A DNA stretch of 64,000 nucleotides from positions 25,603,001 to 25,667,000 of the forward strand of contig NC_092589.1 of NCBI RefSeq assembly GCF_047663525.1, written 5' to 3'. The position numbers were made by a program, and so were the translations under genes. Below the pieces are notes generated by a model, which was not told where the DNA came from, searched no databases, and saw only the letters and a list, made by a program, of their open reading frames with translations. This document shows, piece by piece, positions 12,343 through 22,725 of this stretch. Each line of letters opens with the position of its first letter. Position 1 is the first letter of the stretch. The stretch is from Anas platyrhynchos (Eukaryota > Chordata > Aves > Anseriformes > Anatidae).

Positions 12343-12988
12343 ATGGCGGCGGCGGCGGCGGTGTCGGGGGGGCGTCGGCGGCGGCGGTGGTGGTGGCAGC
12401 AGCGTCGCGCGCGGCTGCTGTGCATGCTGGGGCTCACCTTCCTCTTCTTCGTGCTGGAGGTGGCGGTGAGCCGCCTGACGGCCTCGCTGGCCATGCTGTC
12501 CGACTCGTTCCACATGCTGTCCGACGTCATGGCGCTGGTGGTGGCGCTGGTGGCCGTGCGCTTCGCCCAGCGCACCCGCGCCACCAAGAAGAACACCTTC
12601 GGCTGGGTGCGCGCCGAGGTGATGGGCGCCCTGGTCAACGCCGTCTTCCTCACCGCCCTCTGCTTCACCATCCTGCTGGAGGCCATCGAGCGCTTCACCG
12701 AGCCCCACGAGATCCAGCAGCCGCTGGTGGTCATCGCCGTGGGGGTGGCGGGGCTGGTGGTCAACCTGCTGGGGCTCTGCCTCTTCAACCACCACGGCGC
12801 CGGCGGGCACGGCCATGCCCACGGACACGGCCACTCGCACGGCGGCGGCGGCCGGCACCCCCGGCTGGGCGGCGGAGCCAAGCCCGAGCAGCCCCCCGGG
12901 GACGGGGAGGCCGCGCTGCACCGGGAGGAGACCAGCACCTTGGTGGAGAACTGCAGCAGCTCCAACGGGGTCGGCCAGGAGAAGCTGG
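12343..12988 (+). CDS. SLC30A1: SLC30A1 (ZnT1) coding exon 1
   Basis: This exon encodes residues 1-215 plus one base of codon 216 of zinc transporter 1, a plasma-membrane cation-diffusion-facilitator protein that exports zinc from the cytosol in exchange for protons. Transmembrane segment 1 begins near residue 25. TM2 carries the zinc-binding HxxxD pair, H57 and D61, in SDSFHMLSDV. The histidine-rich cytosolic loop between TM4 and TM5 runs from about residue 150 to 170, with alternating His-Gly pairs. The start at 12343 lies in a good context (G at +4), is the first ATG after the CCAAT boxes, and aligns with the mammalian start region. The frame stays open upstream to 11884, but that part lacks any family similarity. 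The residues before TM1 are unusual: five Ala, five Arg and three Trp in runs. The exon ends at the donor GTAAGC at 12989. Confidence 0.95.
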
Positions 12989-15900
12989 GTAAGCCCCCAG
13001 GGGGGAAGGCGGCGTGAGGGTGGCGGTGGGTGTCCCAGTGGGTGTCCCCCTGCCCCCCGGCACAAGCTCTGTGGGGACCACCCGTCTGTCCCCATGGGAG
13101 AGGGCAGAAACCGGTGGCAGCCCTACCCAAAACCTTCTCCCCGGGCGCTAAAAGGAGCGCCTCGCATTGTACCTTCGTCGTGCGGACAGGTGAGAGCGTG
13201 AAGGAGCCTCAGGGTGAAGCGGTCTCCCCTGGGAGAAGCTGGGACTGGCCGTGAGGGCACACAGCGGGTGCTTTTCGCCTAGCGACACCAGCTGTCACAC
13301 GGTGTTGCCCTGACACCTCCCGAACTGGCCGTGCATCAGCCCCGGTGCAGCTCAGCACCGTGCTCCTGACAGCCAGACCCCTCCACGGGGTGGCCTGTGA
13401 GCTGCCCGAGGGGCTCTCCCTCGGGACACAGCACACTGTTTGCACTGTGGTGTTGTACTTCTTCGTGACATGCGTGTTGGAAGGAGAAACTCTTGGAAAT
13501 TGCCAGCCAGACCTGGGGAAGTGGTGCGATGGGTGCTGAATGCAGAGCTGGTGTCAGGGCACACACACGTGGTCTCTTGGAGTTAGTTTCCTTCAGCTGT
13601 CCATAGCAGGCAGCTCCCCCCTCCCTTGTGTGCAGAGCAAAAAATTAAAGCTTCCCTTCCCAATGCTGACTAAAGTGCCTTTTTTGTGGGAGGGAGTTCC
13701 TTGGGTTGTTGTTTTTAACAGCTGTAGAAGCCTGGGTGCTTTATGTGGAAGTCACTTGGTCTAAGCCAAGTCCTGTGTGCGTTTGCCACTTCTCAGCCTC
13801 AGTCGTGTGGCATCCCAGTGACAGGGAGGAAAGGGTTTCAGTCCTCAGACCCGCGTCCCTCCTTTATTTCCAGGGCAGCGTCAGGACACCGCTGGTTTAG
13901 CTTACACTGAGCTTTCTTCCTTGGAGTGAACTTTGCTACAGTTTCGGTATTTCAGATGTTCCAGTCCACGTGTGAGAAACTTGCAGTTTCTCTGTTTATT
14001 TCTCTTTTACTTCTTTTTATTCTCTAGTGTTCTGCTGGTTTAGAAAAGATAGGTTTTACAAGAGGATAGGAAAGTTCCCCTGAATGCATTACGCTATTTT
14101 CTTGACCACATAATAATCTCTTAATGTTGTGTTAGTCCCAACAAAGGTATCTTAATAATTAGTTCCAAACAATGTAAAACTCACTTAGCCGTTGATCTAA
14201 TTGATATCTTGGCTTTGTTGAAACATAAATTGTGCTTTTAGCTACCTTCTTGCCTGGTTGTAGGCTAAGAGATTGACTTGTAGCGCGGATTAAAATGCGT
14301 CCCGTTTTGGGGTAGTGTGTCCAGAACGTCCTGTGGATGTCCTGGCAACAAAAGGTAATTGGTTGTGGGTGCTTAGGAAGTAATGGGGCGTAATTTTGGT
14401 CACAGAGAAACTTTAAAGTGAGTTTATGTTTCCTGCTCTGCCATGTCATGGTTATGCAATGGCTGGGGTTATTCACCGCTGCCCCGGGGACGAGGTAGCG
14501 GTGAGGGGTGCTGTGCCTGCCTCTGCTGGAGCCGGGGCGGGGTGGACCCTCCTCTCCCGGGGCTGACCTGGAAACCTAGCGATAGCCTTAGGGGCCGGGC
14601 TTGCGCGGGTACAGGTAGATTAAAATGAATCAAAATTCCAATTGTCACATTTCCCCTTAAAAAGACTGGCGCTTTCTGGAGCCACGCTTCCCGTTTTCTT
14701 CCCCTTGTGGATGAGGCTGCCAACTCTCCAGATCTCCTTGGGTCGCGGCACTTCCAGGAGAGGGCCTCTCCTTGCTCTCATTGTGGACACTGAGGTCTGA
14801 ACTCTGTAACCTGAGCTGTTTTCCTCTAATTTATTAATTTCTCTGGAAAATTGCTGGCCTCAGGAACATTTCCATACTTAATAACTTCTATAAGTTGTGT
14901 GCAAAACGGAGCTGGAGCCTGGGACGACGTGTGGAGCCCGATGTAACGAGCCTGGGGCTCGGGACTGCCCTGCTCAGTCCCTGTAGGAGCCTACCTCCTC
15001 TCTGGGGAGGAGTGAGCCTGCAGACACTTTTATGATGGCAGAATTACAGTCATGAGAGCAGAGTGGCAGAAGCCGGAGGTCATACTAACATGTTAATGTT
15101 TACAAAGCTCTGAACTGAATGACCATGGAAGCAGTAAGCGCTCCTCGTTGTACTTGGTCAGGCCCGTGACCAATGCTCGTTACATTTCTTTAACGCTGAG
15201 AGTTTGCTGTCCAAAGATCTCCTGAAGAAGCAGGAGAGGTCCAACTTGTACACTGATTTCAGTTGTGAAGTTTGCAAAATATATTTTTTTTTCCCAAAAT
15301 TTCATGCTACCTCTTCGTAATGGGACGTACCTTTGCTCTTATATAGCTAGCGAGGTGTGGTGCAGTGGTAATATCACAGCTGATTTTGACAAAGGAGGGC
15401 ACTGAAATGTTCATTTGCTAATTACATGGCTTTGGGCATCAGCAGCTATATGCCACTCAACAGCTATAAGTTGCTTGAAGAAAAGTACTGAAAATGTGTT
15501 TTCAGGTACACCAGAATACAAATAACACTAGCGTGTAGCCTCTGAGAATGTAAGTGGTAGCGTGTACTGTCCTGGAGTTAATGCTGCTGATAAATTCTGC
15601 CTTTTAGACCCAAAAGCTCAGCTCGTTGTACCTCACAGTTCGGCTGTCTGCATGCGCCATCTCAGGGAAGCTCCCTCTTCCTTGGCTTCAGAGGTCTTTT
15701 GGAAATGAACCACTCAACCTGAAAAGAAAAAAAGTGACTATGAAGCAGTATCCATACTGCTTTTGAGCTTCTGGCTTCATAAAATGTGATATCAAATAGA
15801 AATGCACTCCTATGGTTCAAGAGAGATTTTAGTAATGTAATTCTCAGCCAGCATTCTCCTGGCTTTTCAGAAGAGGAAGCAAATATCAGTTAGTTAGCTA

Positions 15901-16261
15901 CTGAAAAGCTTGTATGTATGTGTTCTGCAAGTCTGCGTGTGGTTTTAAGAAACAAATAGTGATGGTTAAACAACTGGAAAATGTGAAAACAGCCTTTGGT
16001 AAAACAAATTAAAACGCATTCAGCTTCATACTTGGCCACTCGACATCTTTAAACGCCGTGTACGAGCGATTACCTTTGAGACTGTAGATTGCTTATTGGA
16101 ACAACTGAACGTTTCTCAGCCAGGGGAAACGTTGCTGAATGTTATGGGTCGAGATGCTTGTTTTTTGGGGCAAGCTTCTCATTGGTTCCTGTTTTATACA
16201 GAATTGTGGTAACGTGTTGTGTGGGACCATGTGGCTAATCGTTGCACTGCTTTCTTGTCAG
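12989..16261 (+). other. SLC30A1: SLC30A1 intron 1 (phase 1)
   Basis: The donor is GTAAGC at 12989 and the acceptor is the pyrimidine-rich CTGCTTTCTTGTCAG ending at 16261. Splicing restores a Gly codon (G|GT) and joins ...EKLG to DVKDD... without frameshift. The first few hundred bases are GC-rich. The rest is ordinary mixed sequence, and I see no other gene or intact repeat in it. Confidence 0.93.
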
Positions 16262-17178
16262 GTGATGTGAAAGACGACGCGGCTGACCTACAAGTGAATG
16301 GGAATGCTGGCCATTATCCTCTGGACGTAGAGGAGGTGGAAGAAGACTCCAGCGCGCAGCTTAACATGCGTGGAGTATTTCTGCATGTTTTTGGAGATGC
16401 CTTAGGTTCGGTAATTGTGGTAGTGAATGCCTTGCTCTTCTACAGCTTGTGGAATCCGTGCCCCAAAGATGGGCCCTGCATTAATCCCTGCGTCAATAAC
16501 CACTGCATGGAGAACGCTACCCTAGCCCCAACACTTGGCAGAGCCAACAAGTCTGAGCAGGAGAGCGTTACGGTGGCGGGGCCCTGCTGGTTGCTGTACT
16601 TAGATCCCGTCCTTTGTTTGATTATGGTTTGCATACTCCTTTACACAACCTACCCGTTACTGAGGGAGTCGGCCCTTATACTTCTGCAGACTGTTCCCAA
16701 ACAAATAGATGTGCATTCTTTGAACTCAAAGCTACGCACCCTCGAAGGAGTCGAAGCAGTCCACGAATTACACATCTGGCAGCTGGCGGGGAGCCGCATC
16801 ATCGGCACTGCTCACATCAAGTGTCCCGACCCTTCCACCTACATGATGGTGGCAAAGCGCATCAAGGAGATCTTTCACGACGAAGGGATCCACGCGACGA
16901 CCATTCAGCCCGAGTTTGCCAGCGTCGGCTCCGAATCAGGGAGAGGGAAATGCGAGTTTCCTTGCAGAACTCAGTGTGCTTTGAAGCAGTGCTGCGGAGC
17001 AGTGGAAGACAGTACGGGAAAGAAGACGGAAAAATCTTCCTCGCTTAGTATTTCTTGCTCAGAGGTTGTCATTGAATTCCCGCATAACAAAACCAGAAGG
17101 ACTAAATCGGAGAGCGTTCCTTCAGTGAAGCTAGAGGCAAACACCGATCAAAACGAGCAGTTTGAGTCGTCATTGTAA
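16262..17178 (+). CDS. SLC30A1: SLC30A1 (ZnT1) coding exon 2 with stop
   Basis: The exon encodes residues 216-520. The loop ends near residue 250. TM5 then carries the second zinc-binding HxxxD pair, H257 and D261, in HVFGDALGS. The extracellular TM5-TM6 loop holds cysteines 282, 288, 292 and 297 and two N-glycosylation sequons, NAT at 300-302 and NKS at 311-313. TM6 follows (about 325-345), then the cytosolic CDF C-terminal domain with HELHIWQLAGSRIIGTAHIK and the conserved CRTQCALKQCC cysteine cluster. The protein ends in ESSL, as mammalian ZnT1 does. The joined length of 520 compares with about 507 in human. Most of the difference lies at the N-terminus and in the histidine loop. No disruption is seen. 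Confidence 0.96.
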
Positions 17179-17705
17179 CTCCCGGGGTGCTGCTGCCCGA
17201 GTTGTGGTGACTTTGACAACAGCTGCGTTGCAGGAGGAAGAGGCAGATGTTGGAGATGCAATTTTGCCAAGTAGTGTAATTGCTGAAGTCCTTGTTCTCG
17301 TCATACTGCTAAACCTAGAATGCTTGTTTCAAAGAACATAATGTCACTGTCATGATACAATATTTGTGCTGGCTTTGTACTGAGACAGACAGAAAGTGCA
17401 CCGATGCTGTAACAACGTCAGAAAACCAGTTCCAGCATTTCAGCCGAGACACTTTTTGTTGTTCTTCAAACTACTTTTTTCTTTCCAGCGAAAAGGTATC
17501 TGAGGGATAAGCATATAGGAACTCGATTGTATTGCAAATTTCTTGGACCTGCTCTTTCCTTTAATATTTGATTTGTAGATATTTTAATATATTGTTTATT
17601 TAGAAGCCCTAAGGAAACCAAAGTTGATAGAACGTTTTTAAAGATATAACTACTTAAAACTGGAAACCACTTTGTCAGTTTCACATATTTTTCTTAAACC
17701 TATAT

Positions 17706-17711
17706 AATAAA
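17706..17711 (+). terminator. Candidate proximal poly(A) signal AATAAA
   Basis: AATAAA lies 528 bases after the SLC30A1 stop codon, within TATATAATAAAAAAAAATG, and is followed by a GT-containing stretch. Use is unproven. Confidence 0.4.
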
Positions 17712-18083
17712 AAAAAATGTGAAGGTTTTTCTAACGAATTTATCATATAGCATATTTTAAAGGAAGCATCATATGATCATTAGAAGCTGTCCCCGGTTTT
17801 TCTGGTAAGGTAGCGAGGTAAAGAAGGTAACTGCCTGTGACAATATCAGATGTGAAAGGGTTTTTATCGAAATGGAAGTTCAAGCTACTGTATACTGCTC
17901 TGTGATCAAGACGTGAGACTGGCAGATAAAGTAACGCATACTTCAATATTTTATGTATTTTCTGGTGTTTTTCATTATTTCCATGTTGTGTCTCATCATA
18001 GAAGTCCTCGAGCTTAAAGAATATTTGACTCAGTGCTAGGAACGAAGAGCTGGGGCTTCAACTTTAACTGATGCTCTGCTGGT

Positions 18084-18089
18084 AATAAA
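18084..18089 (+). terminator. Candidate middle poly(A) signal AATAAA
   Basis: AATAAA within CTGGTAATAAAGAATTCC. A T/G-rich stretch follows within 50 bases (GTGGGGGGAAAGTTTG). Use is unproven. Confidence 0.35.
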
Positions 18090-18639
18090 GAATTCCTTGG
18101 TTATGTCAGTAAGAGCTCTGTGGGGGGAAAGTTTGTCGAGCACTGACAGTGTAACTCATGTTTTTCAAAAGCAATGATGGTCGCCTCCATGCGAAGTGAC
18201 TCGGCGATGCGTTTTGCTGGTCGTTGAGTGTCTGTGAGCACCTGCAGTGACTGCAGTCCCCGTCTCCGCCGCACCCTCGGGAGCGTCCCACTGACTTCTG
18301 CTGAAGTGTCTGGGGGAGTGGGATTTCACTCACTGTATTTCACTTTCCGAGACGTGTATCACGAATTTTCACTTGCAGGTATCTGATTCTATGGTTTAAG
18401 ATGTTAAATCAGTTAACTGACAACTGGCTCTAACGAAGCTGTTACAGTGTGCTGCCATCTTACACCTTAACAGAAGAGAAGCTGGCCCGTGGACTGGGAG
18501 TTTGGCAGAGACTGGATGAGAGCTGAAGAGGAAAGGAATCTGGGCTAAAACCCTGACCCTTCTGATCCACCTGGAAGCTGTGTGTGGGAAATAATGGCTT
18601 GTGATGAATTGACTGCTCCCGTGCTCCAAACTGGAAAGC

Positions 18640-18830
18640 AGCTCACTTCTTCCACTGTTTGCTGTATGACTCTGGACATGTCAGATAAACACTCTGCCTC
18701 AGTTTCCCCGTCCTACAATGGGGATAATACCTACCTCACAGGGGTGTTGTGAGGCTTAACTCTTGCGTGAGGAACACTGAGATCTGTTACTGGAGGGCGC
18801 TGGAAGGAGTACGAGATACTAAATTACTTT
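18640..18830 (+). mobile_element. Ancient MIR/CORE-type SINE fragment
   Basis: Several blocks match the MIR core and tail in order: CTGTATGACTCTGGACATGT (cf. 'tgtgaccttgggcaagt'), CTCTGCCTCAGTTTCCCCGT, CAATGGGGATAATACCTACC, TCACAGGGGTGTTGTGAGGC, and later GAGATCT...GAGGGCGCTGGAAGGAGTAC. The element is in sense orientation and lies in the probable SLC30A1 3' UTR. MIRs date from before the mammal-bird split and are normally much more decayed in birds. Boundaries are approximate. Confidence 0.85.
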
Positions 18831-20497
18831 GTGTTTACTCCTGCAAATGTATTGCAATACCTTGGCACACCAGAGGGAACTGAGGATAGTCTTGGCCTTA
18901 CAAAATTCTTTGATGCTGTGGTTTTCAGGTTTTCAACAGTATTTAAATGTAGATTTTTTTAAAAGAATGTTTTGCTAGTGAAGGGAATGTAGCTTTGCCT
19001 CCAGATACAGAACACCTTGCTAGTTTGCATTTCTACTGCGCATCTTGTATGATAACTGCTCACACGTAGTTCAGAAGAGCCTGCTGCTCATCGCACCCGG
19101 GTTGTGCCAGTAGTCTTACCGAACTTCTCAGCAGAGCACTGCAGTCAACTCTCGATTATCCACGGGTGGGTTACCGGTGTTGTGCGGTACCCGCGCGGCT
19201 GCCTGGCCTCGCTCCCTGCACCTTGGCCAAGCACCGGGCGCCAAGGCGGAGGAGTAGCGGGGCTGAGCCCTGCGGTGCTCGGCCCCAGGGGGCTCTCGGG
19301 GGCTTGGTTGGCTCTCGGGGCTGGTGCCTTTGGGGTGCCCCCCACCTCTTTCTGGGGAGGTGCATCCATGGGATGCGTGACTGCGTCTCCTCGGCCCAGC
19401 GCTGTGCCCCACTGGTGTCAGCGTCGCGGGGCTGCTTCCATGGTCACGCTGGTTGTACAGTCTCCTGAACTGACTGAAATGTGCTAATATGCTATTTATA
19501 CCTGGGTTTGTTTTGTCTGGGTTACCTTAACGCTTTTTCCTGTTACCTGTATATGATCTAGAGTTGACTGTTAACTGAGATCTTGTATGAGACTACGTTT
19601 GCAAAATATGCTACCACTGCTAGTATCCTACAAAGTATTATCCAAGTAAATTTTGAAACGAACAAAGTACTATTTTTTTTTTTTTGAAATGTGTCCTTGC
19701 TTTTTATGGTAAACTTTCACTAATTATTTTGCTTGCTAGTTTAAAGTTGGTCTCAGTCATTAGTATGAATTTTTGAGGTCCTGCTGTATATCACTAACGC
19801 GCCATATAAATACTACTGCTCTTTAGTTTATTTAAAAAAAAAAAAAAAAAGAAAAATCGCCAAAAATCCCCATTGTAGCACTGACAAGCCTGAGTTACTT
19901 CTCTCCTGTTGCTTTTACAGAAAGAGAGCAACCCTTAAGTCGTGGCGGTTGCCACCATTGGCTGACGGTCTCTGTAAATGCATCTGCGTAGCTGGAATTG
20001 TGCTCACTAATTCCACTGTAACTATTTAATCTTTTTTTGTGCCAGAAGTCATATTTTTCTATTACTGTGTCCATTGCAGGCAATGGCTAGCTGAAAAGAC
20101 AAGAAGCTCTCCCCCGCGTTATTTTTATTATCGGGACAGGATACGAATGTGATGATGGTAATGAGGGGGCAGGAGGGGGAGCCGTGCGGCCTCTTTGTCC
20201 TGCGGCGTGCTGTGAGCAGGACCAGCACCAGCTGGTGGTAACGGGGCCCTGCAGTCTCTCCAGCCCTCAGTGGTCAATTCACCGAAGGCATATAGTCAGG
20301 TCAGGTGGCTGTGCAGCAGCAGGAATGCAATTTTGGGGTTCGTCCTGGCTGTATTTGACCCAGCCTCAGCCTCCTACCTTGCAGTGCAGCTTGATTTTTT
20401 TTTCACCTGACCTGTCTGTGGTTACACAGACCGGCTTTATCCCGAAGATCGTGGTTCCAGCATACCAGGAGCATTCAAAACCACTGCACAATCTGTC

Positions 20498-20524
20498 TTT
20501 TTTTTTTTTTTTTTTTTTTTTTTT
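20498..20524. repeat. Poly(T) run of 27
   Basis: An uninterrupted run of 27 T about 90 bases before the distal candidate poly(A) signal. In the SLC30A1 transcript it would be a U27 tract. No retrocopy is recognisable beside it. Confidence 0.85.
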
Positions 20525-20616
20525 CCACAAAGCATGAAACTAGCGAATCTCATGTGAGTGAACACTGCAGCGGTGGGGAGCTGATTGTATTGTGTATCAC
20601 ATTCCTGAATTTTTAA

Positions 20617-20622
20617 AATAAA
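20617..20622 (+). terminator. Candidate distal poly(A) signal AATAAA
   Basis: AATAAA within TTTTTAAAATAAAAAGAAAC, followed 30-70 bases later by GGTTTGTATTTCGGTGTCTG, a GT-rich downstream element. It gives the 3' UTR length closest to what is known for mammalian SLC30A1. Confidence 0.5.
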
Positions 20623-20640
20623 AAGAAACGGAACGCTGAT

Positions 20641-22725
20641 TTTAAGGCAAAATCGGTTTGTATTTCGGTGTCTGGATTGTTTATGCTTCTGATTAAATGT
20701 CTCAGAGATGTGCCAAACGTCGCTGGGTGAAAGATTTTGTGTTTAGTTCATATCTCATCCGGAAACCTGCTGCTTGGGGGGCAGAACTAATCGGGGCGCT
20801 CACTGCGCTCGTCACAGTTCACTGAAACTCGCTCTTTTCAGCAGAGTAACACGTCTGCAGAGCTCCTTATCGCTTTGGGCTCGATGGCTTTCAACATCCA
20901 CTCTAAGCTTTTGGTGATATCTCTTATTGCTGCCTCACAGTATTCAGCATGGATGCACACGTAGTTATGTAAAAGGCAAGACTAGCTCCAACTTGCGGCT
21001 CCCCAAAAGTCATGGCAAGGGCTCAGTCCTGCGAATTTCTGCTTTCATGAATCGTTTCATGGGGCTGACGAGTAGTTACTTGCATGAGAGGAATTACTCG
21101 CAGGAGTGAGTCCAAAGCTGCTGCCGGTACAGCCTGTCTCTTGGAGAACGGCTGGAAGTTACTGGATTATATGGGTGTTTTACAATCAGAAGCATTTTGG
21201 TGTTTCTAAAAGTGCCAAACTCACTTCATTTTAACTTCCAGGGTTATAGCAGGGCTCACTCCTTTCACCCACTCTCCCAAAAGAGAAGCCCACCGAGCAT
21301 CCCACGGCCGGTTAACAAGTTGAGCCAAACTGATGCTGCTCTGTGCTCCTGACGTCTGGGCGTCTGGGTTTATGAAACACCGAGTGCTGGGGTTTGGGGA
21401 GGAGGGATAAAGATTCCTGCCATTCTCCTTCCCCTGCCCCCCTTGGGCTGCACCTTCTAATCTCTTCAGCTATGGAGAGCCGGGGGCCGAGGGGGCGAGC
21501 CGTGCAGCTGGATGGCCCAGGATCCGCGCGGGGAGCACTGCCAACTATTTTTAAAAGCAGATAAATAGGCTCGGACTATTTTAGCTTCATAGCAAGGCAT
21601 CGGCTACTCCCTTTTCAGATATGTGTTTTAGTTGTCCGGCTCTGTATTAATTTTGGCTTTTTCCTTGCCGGATAGGAAGAGGCGGATGCTCCGTCTGCCT
21701 GAGCTAAAGGCAGGCTTGACAATTTTCCAAATCAAATGTAGCTCTGCTGATAACGGGAGGTCTGATTCCCTCTGACCTTTGCTCCGTGCTGCTGACTGCC
21801 TCCGAGGTGCAGCACCGTGTTTTAGCAGGCTCACATTCAGATTTTTTCGCATTTGCTACGTTATCTCCGTGGTTTAAGAACAAAACCACACTACTGAAAA
21901 ATACATTTCATGTCTCCCCAAAGCACGTGGGATTAATTTCACTTTTTTTTTTTTTCTCATGTCCTGGATCTTGTTTCAGAACAATGCTGAAATGTAATTG
22001 GCGTAGCCAGATTTCATTGCTGAAATTGCATTTTGGCTTCCTTTTAAATAAATGCTAATGTTATAACTTTATTTTTTTTATTTTTTTTATTTTTTTTTCA
22101 TGAAGTACTGAAAGTCCTGAGCAAATACATGGAGCTCTTGAACGTCAAGTACTGTTAGCTGGGATTTCCTCCTCAGCTCAGTCCTTAGGAAGGAATTGAC
22201 AAGTCGCAGTGCGCTTTCATGCTCACCCGAAATCTCGGAAGCAAGTACGAGGAGGAGAGGAGTTACAAAGCGGGCTGTCAGGTGGTGCCCTCCGACCGCC
22301 TGGGCTCCTGCTGCGATTACACGAATAGTTGCTGAGTTCTGATACTCGAAGAGTTAACTGCAATCATGCAAAATGCACTTTTTTTCCTAAGAAGAATAGC
22401 CTTGGAAAGGAACGAAAAAATTGTCCTGTGCTGTTAGTTGGCAGTTGTTAATTACCTAACGCACGGGTCAATAAAGCGGCTTTGCTAACAGACGCCTGTC
22501 CTGCTTTAGTTGGTTTCAAAATCTTTGGAGCGGAGCTGCCCAAGGACAGAAGATGCTTCGGTGTTTTTCAGCTCCATTTGTTTCAGTTTGGAAACACTGC
22601 GGCCTGTCACCTCTGTTGGGAGAAAAGCACCGACTGCAGAAACATGCAGCTGCCAGGAATATCACTGAGGGGGCAGGACTTGTATCTGCCGCGAGCTGCT
22701 CGAGAGCTTGGTGCGACTTCAGCAA
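20641..22725. other. Intergenic spacer after SLC30A1
   Basis: No coding or RNA gene can be supported. The stretch includes T-rich simple sequence at 22062-22098 with units of eight or nine T separated by A. It ends at the large pentanucleotide array. Confidence 0.55.

Larger units (their letters stand above)
17179..20640 (+). other. SLC30A1: Probable long 3' UTR of SLC30A1
   Basis: Bases after the stop are mostly AT-rich and lack coding features, as in the long 3' UTR of mammalian SLC30A1. Candidate poly(A) signals AATAAA occur at 17706, 18084 and 20617. The last is followed by a GT-rich stretch (20653-20690) suited to cleavage, giving a 3' UTR of about 3.4 kb. The nearer signals could give shorter isoforms. 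A MIR-type SINE lies inside, and there is a GC-rich patch at about 19080-19450. The end point is inferred. Confidence 0.5.

Noticed and set aside
11725..13095. 456-codon and 333-codon minus-strand frames across the SLC30A1 promoter and exon 1
   Set aside because: They lie antisense to a clear gene in CpG-rich DNA, where stop codons are rare. The composition is Pro/Ala/Arg-rich with no domain.
20498..20524. Poly(T) as the tail of a minus-strand processed pseudogene
   Set aside because: No gene-like sequence or target-site duplication is visible next to it, and bird LINEs rarely make poly(A)-tailed retrocopies.
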